DNA of 64,000 nucleotides from Kribbella amoyensis. GTDB lineage: Bacteria; Actinomycetota; Actinomycetes; Propionibacteriales; Kribbellaceae. The translations under genes and the position numbers were made by a program. Each line of letters begins with the position of its first letter. Position 1 is the first letter of the stretch. Location: the NCBI RefSeq assembly GCF_007828865.1, contig NZ_VIVK01000001.1, positions 2,232,001-2,296,000 of the forward strand. The letters are read 5' to 3'. Under the pieces are notes generated by a model. The model was not told the origin of the DNA. It was given only the letters and a program-made list of their open reading frames with translations, and did no database searches. Shown here in pieces: positions 50,289 to 58,644 of the stretch.

Positions 50289-51833
50289 TCAGAAGCCGGC
50301 GGTGATGCGGGTGAACTCCCAGTCCGGTTGGGCGATGCCACTGCAGTTGGAGACGACGCCGCCGCCGGCGCAGCCGCGGTCGCGGTTGACGGACCAGAAC
50401 GCGAGCCGGCCGAGACCCTTGCCCTTGGCCCAGGTGGTGATGTTCTGCCAGGTCGCGGTGGTGGTCAGCTCCTGCTGGTCGGACAGGCCGTTCATACCGG
50501 AGATGCCCTGGTGCGCGTACGCCTGGGCGTCGGTCCAGCCGAACGTCGCCTTCAGCTTGTTCTTCAGGCCTTCGGACGCGTTGACGGTGTCCTGGTAGAT
50601 GTTCGCGCTGCCGAAGTCGAACGGCATCAGCGTGTAGACGTCGATGTTCGCGCCGAGCGCCGCGGACCGCTCGATCAGCCGGTTGCCCCAGTAGTTCGGG
50701 CCGGTCGTCGAGGTGCCGAAGGTGAGGATCGTCTGGATCCCGGGGTTGTTCTGCTTGACGATCTTGAGCGCGGTCAGGATCCGGTCCTGGACCACCTCGC
50801 TCTCGAACTCGTCGCTGTTCTCGATGTCGACGTCGATCGCCTTCAGGTTGTAGGCGTTGATCACCTGCTGGTACGCCCCGGCCAGGGCTTCGGGCGTACT
50901 GCAGTTCGGGCCGAGCTTGTTGCCGCTCCAGCCGCCGATCGACGGCACGATGTCGCCGCCGGCCGCGCGGATCTGCGCGATGGCGTTGGCGTCCGCGCTG
51001 CCCTGCAACGGCCGGCTGCCGTCCCAGGCCGGGTTGCAGCCGCCCGACGAGAGGATGAACGCCATCGTGAACCACTTGATCCCGGTCGCGTTCATGACCG
51101 TCGCGGGGTTCGGCGGGTCGCCCCAGCCCATGTAGAGGTAGGGCGCCGCCCGGCGAGTACCGGTGCCGCCCCCTCCACCGGTCGCCGTGGTGACGGAGAA
51201 GGTGGCGCTCTTCGGTCCTTCGCCGGCACTGTTGCTCGCGCTGACCTGGTAGCTGTACCGCGTGTTCGCGGACAGCCCGGAGTCCGTGTACGACGTACCG
51301 GTCGGGCTGCCCACCTTCGTGCCGTTGCGGTACACGTTGTACGACGTCGCGCCGCTCGCCGCGGACCAGGAGAGGCTCACCGAGGACGACGTGGCCGTAC
51401 CGGTGAGACCGCCTGGTGCGCCGGGTACGGTTCCGCCGCCACCGCCCGCGCAGGTTCCGCCGTTGAGACGGCACGCGGCGAGGCCGGGGAAGTTGCCGGG
51501 GTTCCCGTTGAAGCCGAACGTGACGCTGGCTCCCGGGGCGAGTGGGCCGGCCCAGTTCGGTGGAGTGAACGTGTGGGTCTGTCCGCTGCTGCTCCTGGTG
51601 GCGTCCCAGGAACTGCTGATCGTGAAGCCGGACGGGAAGTCCAGCGCGACCGACCAGGTGCTCAGCGAACTCGTGGTGCCGTTCGTAACGGTCACCTTGC
51701 CTTCGAACCCGCTGCCCCAGTCCGACACCTTGGTGAAGGACGCGGTGACGGGCGCGGCCTGGGCGGCAGGTGCGGTGAGCACCGCCGCCGCGACTGCGGC
51801 GACGGCGGCGATCGCCATCGAGATGCGTTTCAT
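50289..51833 (-). CDS. Secreted modular GH18 chitinase with CBM2 and FnIII
   Basis: 514 residues in the order signal peptide (about 1-27), family 2 carbohydrate-binding module (29-128, with FTKVSDWGSGFEG, WSVALDFP, WNAT-type SSWDAT, and C121/C128), Gly-rich linker, FnIII (138-216), second linker, and GH18 catalytic domain (229-514). The catalytic site has AIDVDIE with E338 and D334/D336, but the first Asp of DxxDxDxE is K331. Many chitinases of this subgroup have that variation, so activity is likely. ATG 51833 follows a near-perfect palindrome at 51868-51895. It would work with the CBM-less chitinase at 44767. Confidence 0.9.
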   Translation of the reverse strand: MKRISMAIAAVAAVAAAVLTAPAAQAAPVTASFTKVSDWGSGFEGKVTVTNGTTSSLSTWSVALDFPSGFTISSSWDATRSSSGQTHTFTPPNWAGPLAPGASVTFGFNGNPGNFPGLAACRLNGGTCAGGGGGTVPGAPGGLTGTATSSSVSLSWSAASGATSYNVYRNGTKVGSPTGTSYTDSGLSANTRYSYQVSASNSAGEGPKSATFSVTTATGGGGGTGTRRAAPYLYMGWGDPPNPATVMNATGIKWFTMAFILSSGGCNPAWDGSRPLQGSADANAIAQIRAAGGDIVPSIGGWSGNKLGPNCSTPEALAGAYQQVINAYNLKAIDVDIENSDEFESEVVQDRILTALKIVKQNNPGIQTILTFGTSTTGPNYWGNRLIERSAALGANIDVYTLMPFDFGSANIYQDTVNASEGLKNKLKATFGWTDAQAYAHQGISGMNGLSDQQELTTTATWQNITTWAKGKGLGRLAFWSVNRDRGCAGGGVVSNCSGIAQPDWEFTRITAGF

Positions 51834-51867
51834 GATGCTCCGATCAGTGGGCGGTACGTGATCAGGC

Positions 51868-51895
51868 CGAAGCGGCTTTATTTAAAGACGCTTCG
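51868..51895. promoter_or_regulatory. 28-bp near-perfect palindrome at the chitinase promoter
   Basis: CGAAGCGGCTTTA and TAAAGACGCTTCG form arms of 13 bases with one mismatch around TT. It lies 35 bases before the chitinase start. It is AT-rich in the centre, so it may also contain a -10. It does not look like the usual direct-repeat chitinase boxes of Streptomyces. Confidence 0.65.
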
Positions 51896-52038
51896 AAACG
51901 AACGGTAGCGGCTCGGAGCGCGCCGGTCTCCGCCTCGTCCTGGCGGATTGCCGCTGCTGACGGAAAGCCGACATCCCTTTGTCCACAGGGATTCGGATCG
52001 CCGGCCGCGGACCGTCCCGATCACGGCACCTTCTGGGT

Positions 52039-53124
52039 ATGGACAACACCACACCGCCGCCGGCCGTGCCCGTCCTGCTGGCCACCGCCGACGACCTGCT
52101 GCTCGATGACCTCCTCCGCCTCGCGGCCGCCGCCGAGGTGACCCCGCAGATCGAGAGGGATCTGCTCGGCCTGCGCCGAAGTTGGCAGTCCGCCGCCCTG
52201 GTGGTGGTCGGCCAGGACTTCGTCGAACCGTTCGCCCGGACCCAGCCGGTCCGCCGGCCGGGCGTCGTGGTCGCCGGGACCGATGCCGACGACGCCGGCA
52301 TCTACCGGCGCGCGCTCACCATCGGCGCGGAAGGCGTCTTCCTCCTACCGGGGGAGGAGGCCGTTCTCGGCGACAAGCTGGCCGACACCCTCGACGGAGG
52401 AGTGCGGGCCGCCGTGACCCTCGCTTTCGTGGGCGGCTGCGGTGGCGCCGGGACCACCACGTTGGCGGCTGCCGTCGCCGTGACCGGGAGCCGGCGTGGA
52501 TTGCGCACGATGCTGATCGACGGTGACCCACTGGGCGGTGGGATAGACCTTGCCCTGGGCAACGAAGCGGGTGACGGGTTGCGTTGGCCGGGTCTGCTCA
52601 ACGCCGCCGGCCGGGTGAGTGCTGCCGCACTGCGGGCCGCGTTGCCGGTCGTCGACGGGTTGGCGGTGCTGTCGTGGGACCGATCGGAGGTGGCCGCGTT
52701 GCCACCCGAGGCGATGCGGTCCGTGCTGGGGGCCGCCCAACGGAGCAGCGACCTCGTCGTCGTGGATCTACCGCGCCGTGGCGATCCAGCGGCGGAGGAG
52801 GCCTTCGTACGATCCACGTGCACTCTGCTCGTCGTACCGCGGGACGTTCGCTCGTGTGCGGCCGCGGCCCGGCTGGTCGGTCCGTTGCGCGAGGTGGCGA
52901 CCGACCTGCGGGTGGTGGCCCGGGAGCCGGGGTTGGGCGGCCTGTCGGCGGTCGACGTCGCGGAGTACCTGGCGTTGCCGTTGGCGGCGCGGTTGCGGTT
53001 CGACCGGGATCTGCCAGGGTTGATGGACCAGGGCCGGTTCGATCCACGGCCACGGGGTGCGCTCGGCCGGACCGCGTCGGAGGTGCTGGACGCCTTCGGT
53101 CTGTACGGATTGCTGGCCGCATGA
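52039..53124 (+). CDS. ssd: Septum site-determining protein Ssd / CpaE-like P-loop ATPase
   Basis: 361 residues. A receiver-like N-terminal domain lacks the phosphate-accepting features. The ParA/MinD-like domain has GGCGGAGTTTLA near 151-162 (deviant Walker A) and LRTMLIDGDPLGGGIDLAL. This family starts the Flp/Tad pilus locus in actinobacteria and regulates septum placement in mycobacteria. ATG 52039 has no SD and the leader is unclear. The next gene, tadA, overlaps it by 4 bases, so the pilus genes form one operon from here. Confidence 0.87.
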   Translation: MDNTTPPPAVPVLLATADDLLLDDLLRLAAAAEVTPQIERDLLGLRRSWQSAALVVVGQDFVEPFARTQPVRRPGVVVAGTDADDAGIYRRALTIGAEGVFLLPGEEAVLGDKLADTLDGGVRAAVTLAFVGGCGGAGTTTLAAAVAVTGSRRGLRTMLIDGDPLGGGIDLALGNEAGDGLRWPGLLNAAGRVSAAALRAALPVVDGLAVLSWDRSEVAALPPEAMRSVLGAAQRSSDLVVVDLPRRGDPAAEEAFVRSTCTLLVVPRDVRSCAAAARLVGPLREVATDLRVVAREPGLGGLSAVDVAEYLALPLAARLRFDRDLPGLMDQGRFDPRPRGALGRTASEVLDAFGLYGLLAA

Positions 53125-54278
53125 GCGTCTCGGTGGAGTTGCTGGACCGGGTTCGCGGGACGCTGGCGGCGCAGGGTTCGGAGCCGACACCGGCCCGGGT
53201 GGCCGCGGCCCTTCGCGCGGACGGGGGCGTCTTCGGCGATTCCACGGTGCTGGCCGTCGTCGAGGAGCTCCGGCGCGAATCCCTGGGCGCGGGACCACTC
53301 GACCGTCTACTGGCCGAGCCGGGGATCACCGACATCCTGGTGAACGGGCCGAACCAGGTCTTCGTCGATCGCGGATCCGGACTCGAACGGACCCACCTCC
53401 GCACCGGCGACGAGACCGCGGTCCGCCGGCTCGCCACCCGTCTCGCCGCAGCGGCCGGCCGCCGACTCGACGACGCCACTCCGTACGTCGACGCGCGGTT
53501 GCCGGACGGGACGAGGTTCCACGCGGTCCTGTCGCCGGTGGCCGCGCCGGGGACGTGCTTGTCGCTGCGGATCCCGTCGCGCAAGGTGCTCCGGTTGGAG
53601 GACCTGGTCGCCGCCGGTTCGCTGCCGGTGGCGGGCATGTCCGTGTTGCGCGACCTGCTGGACGCTCGGCTGGCGTTCCTCGTCAGCGGGGGGACCGGGA
53701 CGGGTAAGACGACCTTGCTCAATTCGTTGCTGTCGCTGGTCGACACCTCGGAGCGTCTGGTCGTGGTCGAGGACGCGAGCGAGCTGTGTCCGGCCCACCC
53801 GCACGTGGTCCGGCTCGAGGCCCGGCCCGCGAACGTCGAGGGATCCGGCGAGATCAGCCTGCGGGACCTGGTTCGGCAGGCGTTGCGGATGCGCCCGGAT
53901 CGGCTGGTCGTAGGCGAGGTCCGGGGCGCGGAGGTGGTGGACCTGCTGAGCGCGCTGAACACGGGACACGAGGGCGGCTGCGGGACGGTCCACGCGAACT
54001 CGGCCTCCGACGTACCAGCCAGGCTCGAAGCGCTCGGGGCGTTGGCCGGGCTCGATCGCGCCGCGCTGCACAGCCAGGTGTCGTCTGCCTTGCACGCGGT
54101 GATCCATCTGACCCGGGGACGGGACGGTGTCCGGCGGGTCGAGGAGATCCGCGTGGTCGGCCGGACGATCGCGGGTGAGCTGGAGACACGGCCGGCCGTG
54201 CTGTTCGAGGCCAACGGCAACGTTCAACTGAGTGAGGGAGCGACCCGGCTCACCAAGCTGCTGGCCGGTGCCGCATGA
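53121..54278 (+). CDS. tadA: TadA/CpaF-type pilus assembly ATPase
   Basis: 385 residues of the secretion ATPase family: GITDILVNGPNQVFVDRG near 68-85, the Walker A GGTGTGKTTLLN near 193-204, the Asp box VVVEDASELCP, Walker B LRMRPDRLVVGEVRGAE and the His box TGHEGGCGTVHANS. It powers assembly of Flp pili or a related secretion device. Start ATG 53121 overlaps ssd; a longer frame upstream is an artefact of the ssd gene. The TadB gene follows with a 4-base overlap. Confidence 0.93.
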   Translation: MSVSVELLDRVRGTLAAQGSEPTPARVAAALRADGGVFGDSTVLAVVEELRRESLGAGPLDRLLAEPGITDILVNGPNQVFVDRGSGLERTHLRTGDETAVRRLATRLAAAAGRRLDDATPYVDARLPDGTRFHAVLSPVAAPGTCLSLRIPSRKVLRLEDLVAAGSLPVAGMSVLRDLLDARLAFLVSGGTGTGKTTLLNSLLSLVDTSERLVVVEDASELCPAHPHVVRLEARPANVEGSGEISLRDLVRQALRMRPDRLVVGEVRGAEVVDLLSALNTGHEGGCGTVHANSASDVPARLEALGALAGLDRAALHSQVSSALHAVIHLTRGRDGVRRVEEIRVVGRTIAGELETRPAVLFEANGNVQLSEGATRLTKLLAGAA

Positions 54279-55093
54279 ACGACGCAGTGCTCGCAGCGGT
54301 GATGACCATGCTCGCGGTGTTCGGGTTCCTTCCTCGCCGAGGTCGTGGCCTGCACCGGCTCACCGCCGCCGCTCAGCGCCGACCGTCGACGGGCGCGACC
54401 GAGTTGGCTCGATCGTCCAGCCGACGCCTGGTTCCCCTCGCCGGTCTGGCCGTGGTCGCGGTGGCGGTGGGGTTGTCGCTCGGTCCGGGGCTCGTCGTCG
54501 CCTGCCTGGCCCTCGGCGTCATCCTGTTCGTCGTCGCGGGCCAGCGCCGAGCAGCGCGTCGACTCTCCCTGGCGGCAGAGCGGCGGACTCAGGTGATCGA
54601 GGCCTGCGATGTGCTGGCCGCGGACCTCACGGCGGGTCGCCCACCCCACGAAGCCCTCGAAGGCGCGGCCACGATCTGTCCCGACCTCCAGGTCGCCGCC
54701 ACCGCCGCGCGCCTCGGCGGCGACGTCCCCGGCGTACTCCGCCTGTCGGCCGAAACCCCTGGCGCCGAAGGACTCACTTCCCTTGCCGCCGCCTGGCGCG
54801 TTGCCGAAGAATCAGGAGCCCCCTTCGCCAGCATCACCGAACGCCTCGCCGCGACCCTCCGCGCCGAAGAAGCGGTCCGCCACCAGATCACCACCAACCT
54901 GGCCGGCGCCCGCACCACCGCCCGTCTCCTGGCAGTCCTTCCCCTCTTCGGTACAGCCCTCGGCTATGCCCTGGGCGCCAACCCCCTCACCTTCCTCACC
55001 GAAACCCCACCAGGCTGGCTCTGCTTGGCCACCGGCCTGGCCCTAGCCATCACCGGTCTCCACTGGACCAACCGCCTAGCCACGCCGCACTAA
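54275..55093 (+). CDS. tadB: TadB-like membrane protein (T2SSF domain)
   Basis: 272 residues. Three hydrophobic segments near residues 5-20, 55-95 and 230-265 flank a T2SSF domain with FFRRAL-type region ALEGAATICPDLQVAATAA and PFASITERLAATLRAEEAVR. It is the inner-membrane platform that couples to TadA. The ATG overlaps the tadA end by 4 bases and the TadC-like gene follows after 13 bases. Confidence 0.85.
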   Translation: MNDAVLAAVMTMLAVFGFLPRRGRGLHRLTAAAQRRPSTGATELARSSSRRLVPLAGLAVVAVAVGLSLGPGLVVACLALGVILFVVAGQRRAARRLSLAAERRTQVIEACDVLAADLTAGRPPHEALEGAATICPDLQVAATAARLGGDVPGVLRLSAETPGAEGLTSLAAAWRVAEESGAPFASITERLAATLRAEEAVRHQITTNLAGARTTARLLAVLPLFGTALGYALGANPLTFLTETPPGWLCLATGLALAITGLHWTNRLATPH

Positions 55094-55106
55094 CCACAGG
55101 ACCCTC

Positions 55107-55886
55107 ATGCCCACTCCACCCCAGCTGGTGATGATGAACTCCGCCTCGGCGGTGTGCGCGGCTGTTGCTGCGGCTGTCGCGGTCATGCTGCTGGTGCCGG
55201 GTCGTCCGGGGCCGCGGCGGCTGCTCCAGCGTGGCCGCCTGAGCTTCTTCAACCGACCCGGCACCCAGAAGGCGCCACCACCTCGCCTCCACCGACTCGT
55301 GGCGCTTGCCGCCGCCTTCGGCGCGATCCTGCTTCTCGGCTTTCCCCTCGGCCTCCTCGCCGCACCAGCCGCGTACTACCTCATCCCCCGCGCCCTTGGC
55401 CGTTTGGAGTCCGCCGACACCCGACGACGCGCAGCCCGCCTCACCGCGGACCTTCCGCTGGCGGTCGACCTTCTCGCCGCCTGCCTTCGCGCCGGCCGCC
55501 CACCCCAGGCCGCGCTCGGTACCGTCAGCCGCGCCCTCGACGGACCCCTCGCCGACCTGCTCGCCGAGGTCGAGCACCGCCTGACCCTCGGCACCGACCC
55601 CGCCGACGCGTGGTCCGCCCTCAGCGACGAACCACCGTGCGCTCCGTTCGCCCGCGCGGTCCAGCGAGCACTCCGTTCCGGCGCACCCCTCGCGAAAACC
55701 CTTGAACACCAAGCCGACGACACCCGCCGATCGCTCCACTGGGCCGCGGAAACCCAGGCTCGTACTGTCGAAACCCGTGCCGTACTCCCACTTGGCCTCT
55801 GCTTCCTCCCCGCGTTCGTCCTGCTCGGCATCGTGCCGACCGTCGCGCACATCCTGAGTACGACGATCCCCGCCCTAGCCCCCTGA
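55107..55886 (+). CDS. tadC: TadC-like membrane protein (T2SSF domain)
   Basis: 259 residues with three hydrophobic stretches (near 5-27, 60-90 and 225-255) and the T2SSF pattern PLAVDLLAACLRAGRPPQAALG, AVQRALRSGAPLAKTLE. It pairs with TadB as platform protein. It ends in a 12-base overlap with the convergent regulator gene at 55875, so the pilus operon stops here and the pilin gene, normally next, begins only at 57981. Confidence 0.85.
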   Translation: MPTPPQLVMMNSASAVCAAVAAAVAVMLLVPGRPGPRRLLQRGRLSFFNRPGTQKAPPPRLHRLVALAAAFGAILLLGFPLGLLAAPAAYYLIPRALGRLESADTRRRAARLTADLPLAVDLLAACLRAGRPPQAALGTVSRALDGPLADLLAEVEHRLTLGTDPADAWSALSDEPPCAPFARAVQRALRSGAPLAKTLEHQADDTRRSLHWAAETQARTVETRAVLPLGLCFLPAFVLLGIVPTVAHILSTTIPALAP

Positions 55887-56939
55887 CGACTCCGGCGCCC
55901 CGAGCAGCGACTCGGCCACACTGGTCCGCGCATAGAGCACGAAACGCCCTACCCGATGCGCGGTCACCAGCCCACCGTCCCGCAGCACGCCCAACTGCTG
56001 CGATACTCCGCCGGCCGACATCCCGGTCCGTGCCGCCAGCTCCGTCGTCGACCGCGGTACGTCCAACTGCGCGAGCAACTCCGCCCGCGACCGTCCGAGT
56101 ACGCCGACCAACCCGGCCGGTGCGTCCACCGAAGTGTCCGTCCACAACGTCGCGATCCCTCGAGCGGGATACGTCACCGTCGGCTGCCAAGGCGGAATCG
56201 TGCTCGAGTACACCGTCGGCCAGACGAACGCGGACGGCGTCAACAGCAGCCCCTCCCCGGCGAGCTCCCGCGTTCCGTTGAAGCGCCGATGGCGGATGTG
56301 CAGCGCCCCATCCCGCCACCGCACGGCCTCGGCCAGGTCCTCGAACAACCCGGCCGGTCCGGCTTGTCCGAGGCGCCGCCCGCGATACAGCAGATCCCCT
56401 TCGAGGAGCGCGCGAATCCGCCCCCACTGCGGCGCGATCGCCACCTCCCAGTACGCGGCCAGCTCACCGGCCAGCCGATCGACCCCCGCCTCCGGATCGG
56501 CGTACAGCTCCGCCACCGCCGACGACGGCAGGTCTGCCGCCTTCGCCCGCTTGAGCCGCTTCGGTAGTGCGGCGTCCTTCAACGAGCCAACGGGATGCGT
56601 CCGCGCGTACGCGAGTACGTCGAGGTCGGCGCGCACCTGGTCGGGGGACACCCTTCGCAGCGTCGCGAGCTCGGCCGTCAGGTCCGGCACCGGGCTTCGC
56701 GGCGGCGGGGTGAGGAAGTCGGCCGAGTACCAGACGTGTGGATCCACCAGGTCGAACAGGAGACCGAGGTCGGTCCCCGGCTGGCTGATCCGTACCCGGG
56801 TCGTCTCGGCCCAGCGGCGATGGAACTGGTGGGCCCGGGGTGTCCTGAGCAGCCGGATGCTCGCGACGATCTCCCACAACGGAGAGATCGCCAGCCGGGT
56901 CCGGGCGACGTCCTCGACCGTGAAGGTGATCGTCAGCAT
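55875..56939 (-). CDS. DUF5937 regulator with C-terminal ArsR-type HTH
   Basis: 354 residues from ATG 56939; the family usually starts at MLTITFTVEDVARTRLAISPLWE, and a longer version from 56969 would begin inside the operator. The N-terminal 250 residues are the DUF5937 domain, and the final 70 an ArsR-like winged helix (DVPRSTTELAARTGMSAGGV, then QLGVLRDGGLVTAHR). It faces the aldo/keto reductase gene, and a palindromic site at 56946-56969 lies between. It should repress or activate that pair. This regulator and its partner break the tad locus. Confidence 0.85.
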   Translation of the reverse strand: MLTITFTVEDVARTRLAISPLWEIVASIRLLRTPRAHQFHRRWAETTRVRISQPGTDLGLLFDLVDPHVWYSADFLTPPPRSPVPDLTAELATLRRVSPDQVRADLDVLAYARTHPVGSLKDAALPKRLKRAKAADLPSSAVAELYADPEAGVDRLAGELAAYWEVAIAPQWGRIRALLEGDLLYRGRRLGQAGPAGLFEDLAEAVRWRDGALHIRHRRFNGTRELAGEGLLLTPSAFVWPTVYSSTIPPWQPTVTYPARGIATLWTDTSVDAPAGLVGVLGRSRAELLAQLDVPRSTTELAARTGMSAGGVSQQLGVLRDGGLVTAHRVGRFVLYARTSVAESLLGAPESSGG

Positions 56940-56945
56940 CTCCCG

Positions 56946-56969
56946 ATGATTTAGCTGGAGGCGAATCAT
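56946..56969. promoter_or_regulatory. ATGATT/AATCAT operator-like inverted repeat
   Basis: ATGATT (56946-56951) and AATCAT (56964-56969) frame a 12-base spacer between the divergent ArsR-type regulator and the aldo/keto reductase. A TAAAT segment for the regulator's -10 lies inside. Confidence 0.5.
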
Positions 56970-57043
56970 TTCAAGGCCGCCCGCGGTCTTCCGAGGATGG
57001 TGGCAGGCCGGTCCGATCGTCCGGCCGCGACGAGAGGATCACC

Positions 57044-57877
57044 ATGGACCATTCACCGACGCTGAAGCTCGGCGATCTCGACGTGCACCGGCTCGGCTTC
57101 GGCGCGATGCGGCTGACCGGATTCCGTCCCCACGACGAGCGCTCCGACGCGGTCCACGTTGCTCGCCGCGCGGTCGAGCTCGGCGTCAACTTCATCGACA
57201 CCGCGGACGCGTACGGCCTCGGCGCGAACGAGGAGCTCCTGGCCGAAGCCCTGCACCCGTACGCCGACGACCTGGTGATCGCCACCAAGATCGGCCACAC
57301 GAGGCCGTCCGCGGGCGAGTGGATCCCGCTCGGCCGGCCGGAGTACCTGCGTCAGGCGGCCGAACTCTGCCTTCGCCGGCTGAAGGTGGACACGATCGAT
57401 CTCCTTCAGCTGCATCGCATCGACCCGAAGGTGCCGGCCTCGGAACAGTTCGGCGCGCTGGCCCAGTTACGGGCCGAGGGCAAGGTTCGGCACGTCGGCC
57501 TGTCGGAGGTCGGCGTCGCTCAACTGATCGAGGCACGGCAGCAGCTGGACGTGGTCAGCGTCCAGAACCGTTACAACCTCACCGATCGCGAGCACGAGGC
57601 CGTACTCGACTATTGCACGGCCGAGGGAATCGCCTTCGTCGCTTGGCTTCCGATCGCACAAGGCGGTCACGCGACGTCGCCCGTACTCGCGGAGATCGCG
57701 GCCGAGCTCGGTGCGACTCCCACCCAGATCTCGCTGGCCTGGTTGCTGCACCGATCGCCGGTCGTCGTACCGATCCCGGGAACGCGGTCGGCGGATCATC
57801 TTGCCGAGAACGTCGCGGCCGCGCGGATCGGGCTCACCGGCGACCAGCTGCGACGGTTGGCCGGCGCCGCCTCCTAG
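57044..57877 (+). CDS. Aldo/keto reductase
   Basis: 277 residues of a TIM-barrel AKR. The catalytic Asp/Tyr/Lys/His set is visible in FIDTADAYG (D and Y), IATKIG (K) and LLQLHRID (H). The C-terminal part with IPGTR and LAENVAAA binds NADPH. ATG 57044 follows GAGAGG 8 bases away. It is divergent from the DUF5937 regulator, which likely controls it by a carbonyl or related inducer. Substrate unknown; the group is common in stress defence. Confidence 0.9.
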   Translation: MDHSPTLKLGDLDVHRLGFGAMRLTGFRPHDERSDAVHVARRAVELGVNFIDTADAYGLGANEELLAEALHPYADDLVIATKIGHTRPSAGEWIPLGRPEYLRQAAELCLRRLKVDTIDLLQLHRIDPKVPASEQFGALAQLRAEGKVRHVGLSEVGVAQLIEARQQLDVVSVQNRYNLTDREHEAVLDYCTAEGIAFVAWLPIAQGGHATSPVLAEIAAELGATPTQISLAWLLHRSPVVVPIPGTRSADHLAENVAAARIGLTGDQLRRLAGAAS

Positions 57878-57980
57878 TTGTCCCCAGGTTCGAATCTCCT
57901 TGTCTGCAAGGGCTTTCGCGACGGCACCTTGTCAGTGAGCCGTTCCGGACTGGCCGGGCGGCAGACCGGGAGGTTCGACT

Positions 57981-58190
57981 ATGTCCAAGATGCTGGTCCC
58001 GACGACGCGGCGCCGGGTGCGGAACGAGCGAGGCGCCATCACCGCGGAGTACGGGGTCACGATGGTCGCGGCCTGCGGGCTCGGCGGCATCCTGATCGGC
58101 CTGCTGAAGTCCGACGCGATGCTGGCGGTGCTCAAGGCGATCATCAACTGGGCTCTGCAGTCCGCGGGGATCGAGGGCGTCCAGTTCTGA
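57981..58190 (+). CDS. DUF4244 Flp-type pilin precursor
   Basis: 69 residues. A short basic leader ends in NERG, after which AITAEYGV provides the prepilin cleavage site with the Glu and Tyr at mature positions 4 and 5, as in Flp pilins, and a hydrophobic helix of about 25 residues. The protein belongs to DUF4244, the actinobacterial form. GGGAGG lies 7 bases upstream. It is the major pilin of the Tad system encoded by ssd-tadABC upstream. Confidence 0.88.
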   Translation: MSKMLVPTTRRRVRNERGAITAEYGVTMVAACGLGGILIGLLKSDAMLAVLKAIINWALQSAGIEGVQF

Positions 58191-58278
58191 CCGACCGGGC
58201 GACTCCGGCCGTGCCCCCGCAACGGCGCTCGGCCGGCGTCGCCCGCCCCGGACCTCTTGGACGAAAGGAGACGAGCGG

Positions 58279-58644
58279 ATGAGACGTGGACGCAGATCCC
58301 AGGCCGGCACCGTCACGGCCGAGGTGGCCATCCTCTTTCCGATGCTGCTGGCAACGATCATGGCCGGCTGCTGGGTCGCCGGCGTCGTGATCAGCAGCAT
58401 CCGCTGTACCGACGCGGCGCGCGACGTCGCCCGGGCGGTCGCGCGCGGTGAGACCACAGCCACGGCGACATCCATCGGCGAACGCGCGGCCCCGTCCGGC
58501 GCCCAGATCGAGGTCACTCGCGAGGGTGACGACATCCACGTCGTCGTCCGCGCCGTCACCGAGTGGCCGGCGCTCCCGTCGGTGGTTCCGATCGAGGGCC
58601 GAGCCACAGTGCAGGCGGAGCCGGCGACAGAAGAGCAGCCATGA
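58279..58644 (+). CDS. TadE-like pseudopilin
   Basis: 121 residues. The N-terminal SQAGTVTAEVAILFPMLLAT is the TadE signature: Gly-Thr cut site region, Glu, then a hydrophobic helix. An extracellular domain of about 85 residues follows. AAGGAG lies 9 bases before ATG 58279. TadE-type proteins are minor pseudopilins that help pilus assembly. The next gene overlaps by 4 bases. Confidence 0.85.
   Translation: MRRGRRSQAGTVTAEVAILFPMLLATIMAGCWVAGVVISSIRCTDAARDVARAVARGETTATATSIGERAAPSGAQIEVTREGDDIHVVVRAVTEWPALPSVVPIEGRATVQAEPATEEQP

Noticed and set aside
57889..57896. GGTTCGAATC, which looks like a tRNA T-loop or an att remnant beside the inserted regulator/reductase pair
   Set aside because: The flanking bases do not form a T-stem or acceptor stem and no matching copy is seen at the other end of the pair.
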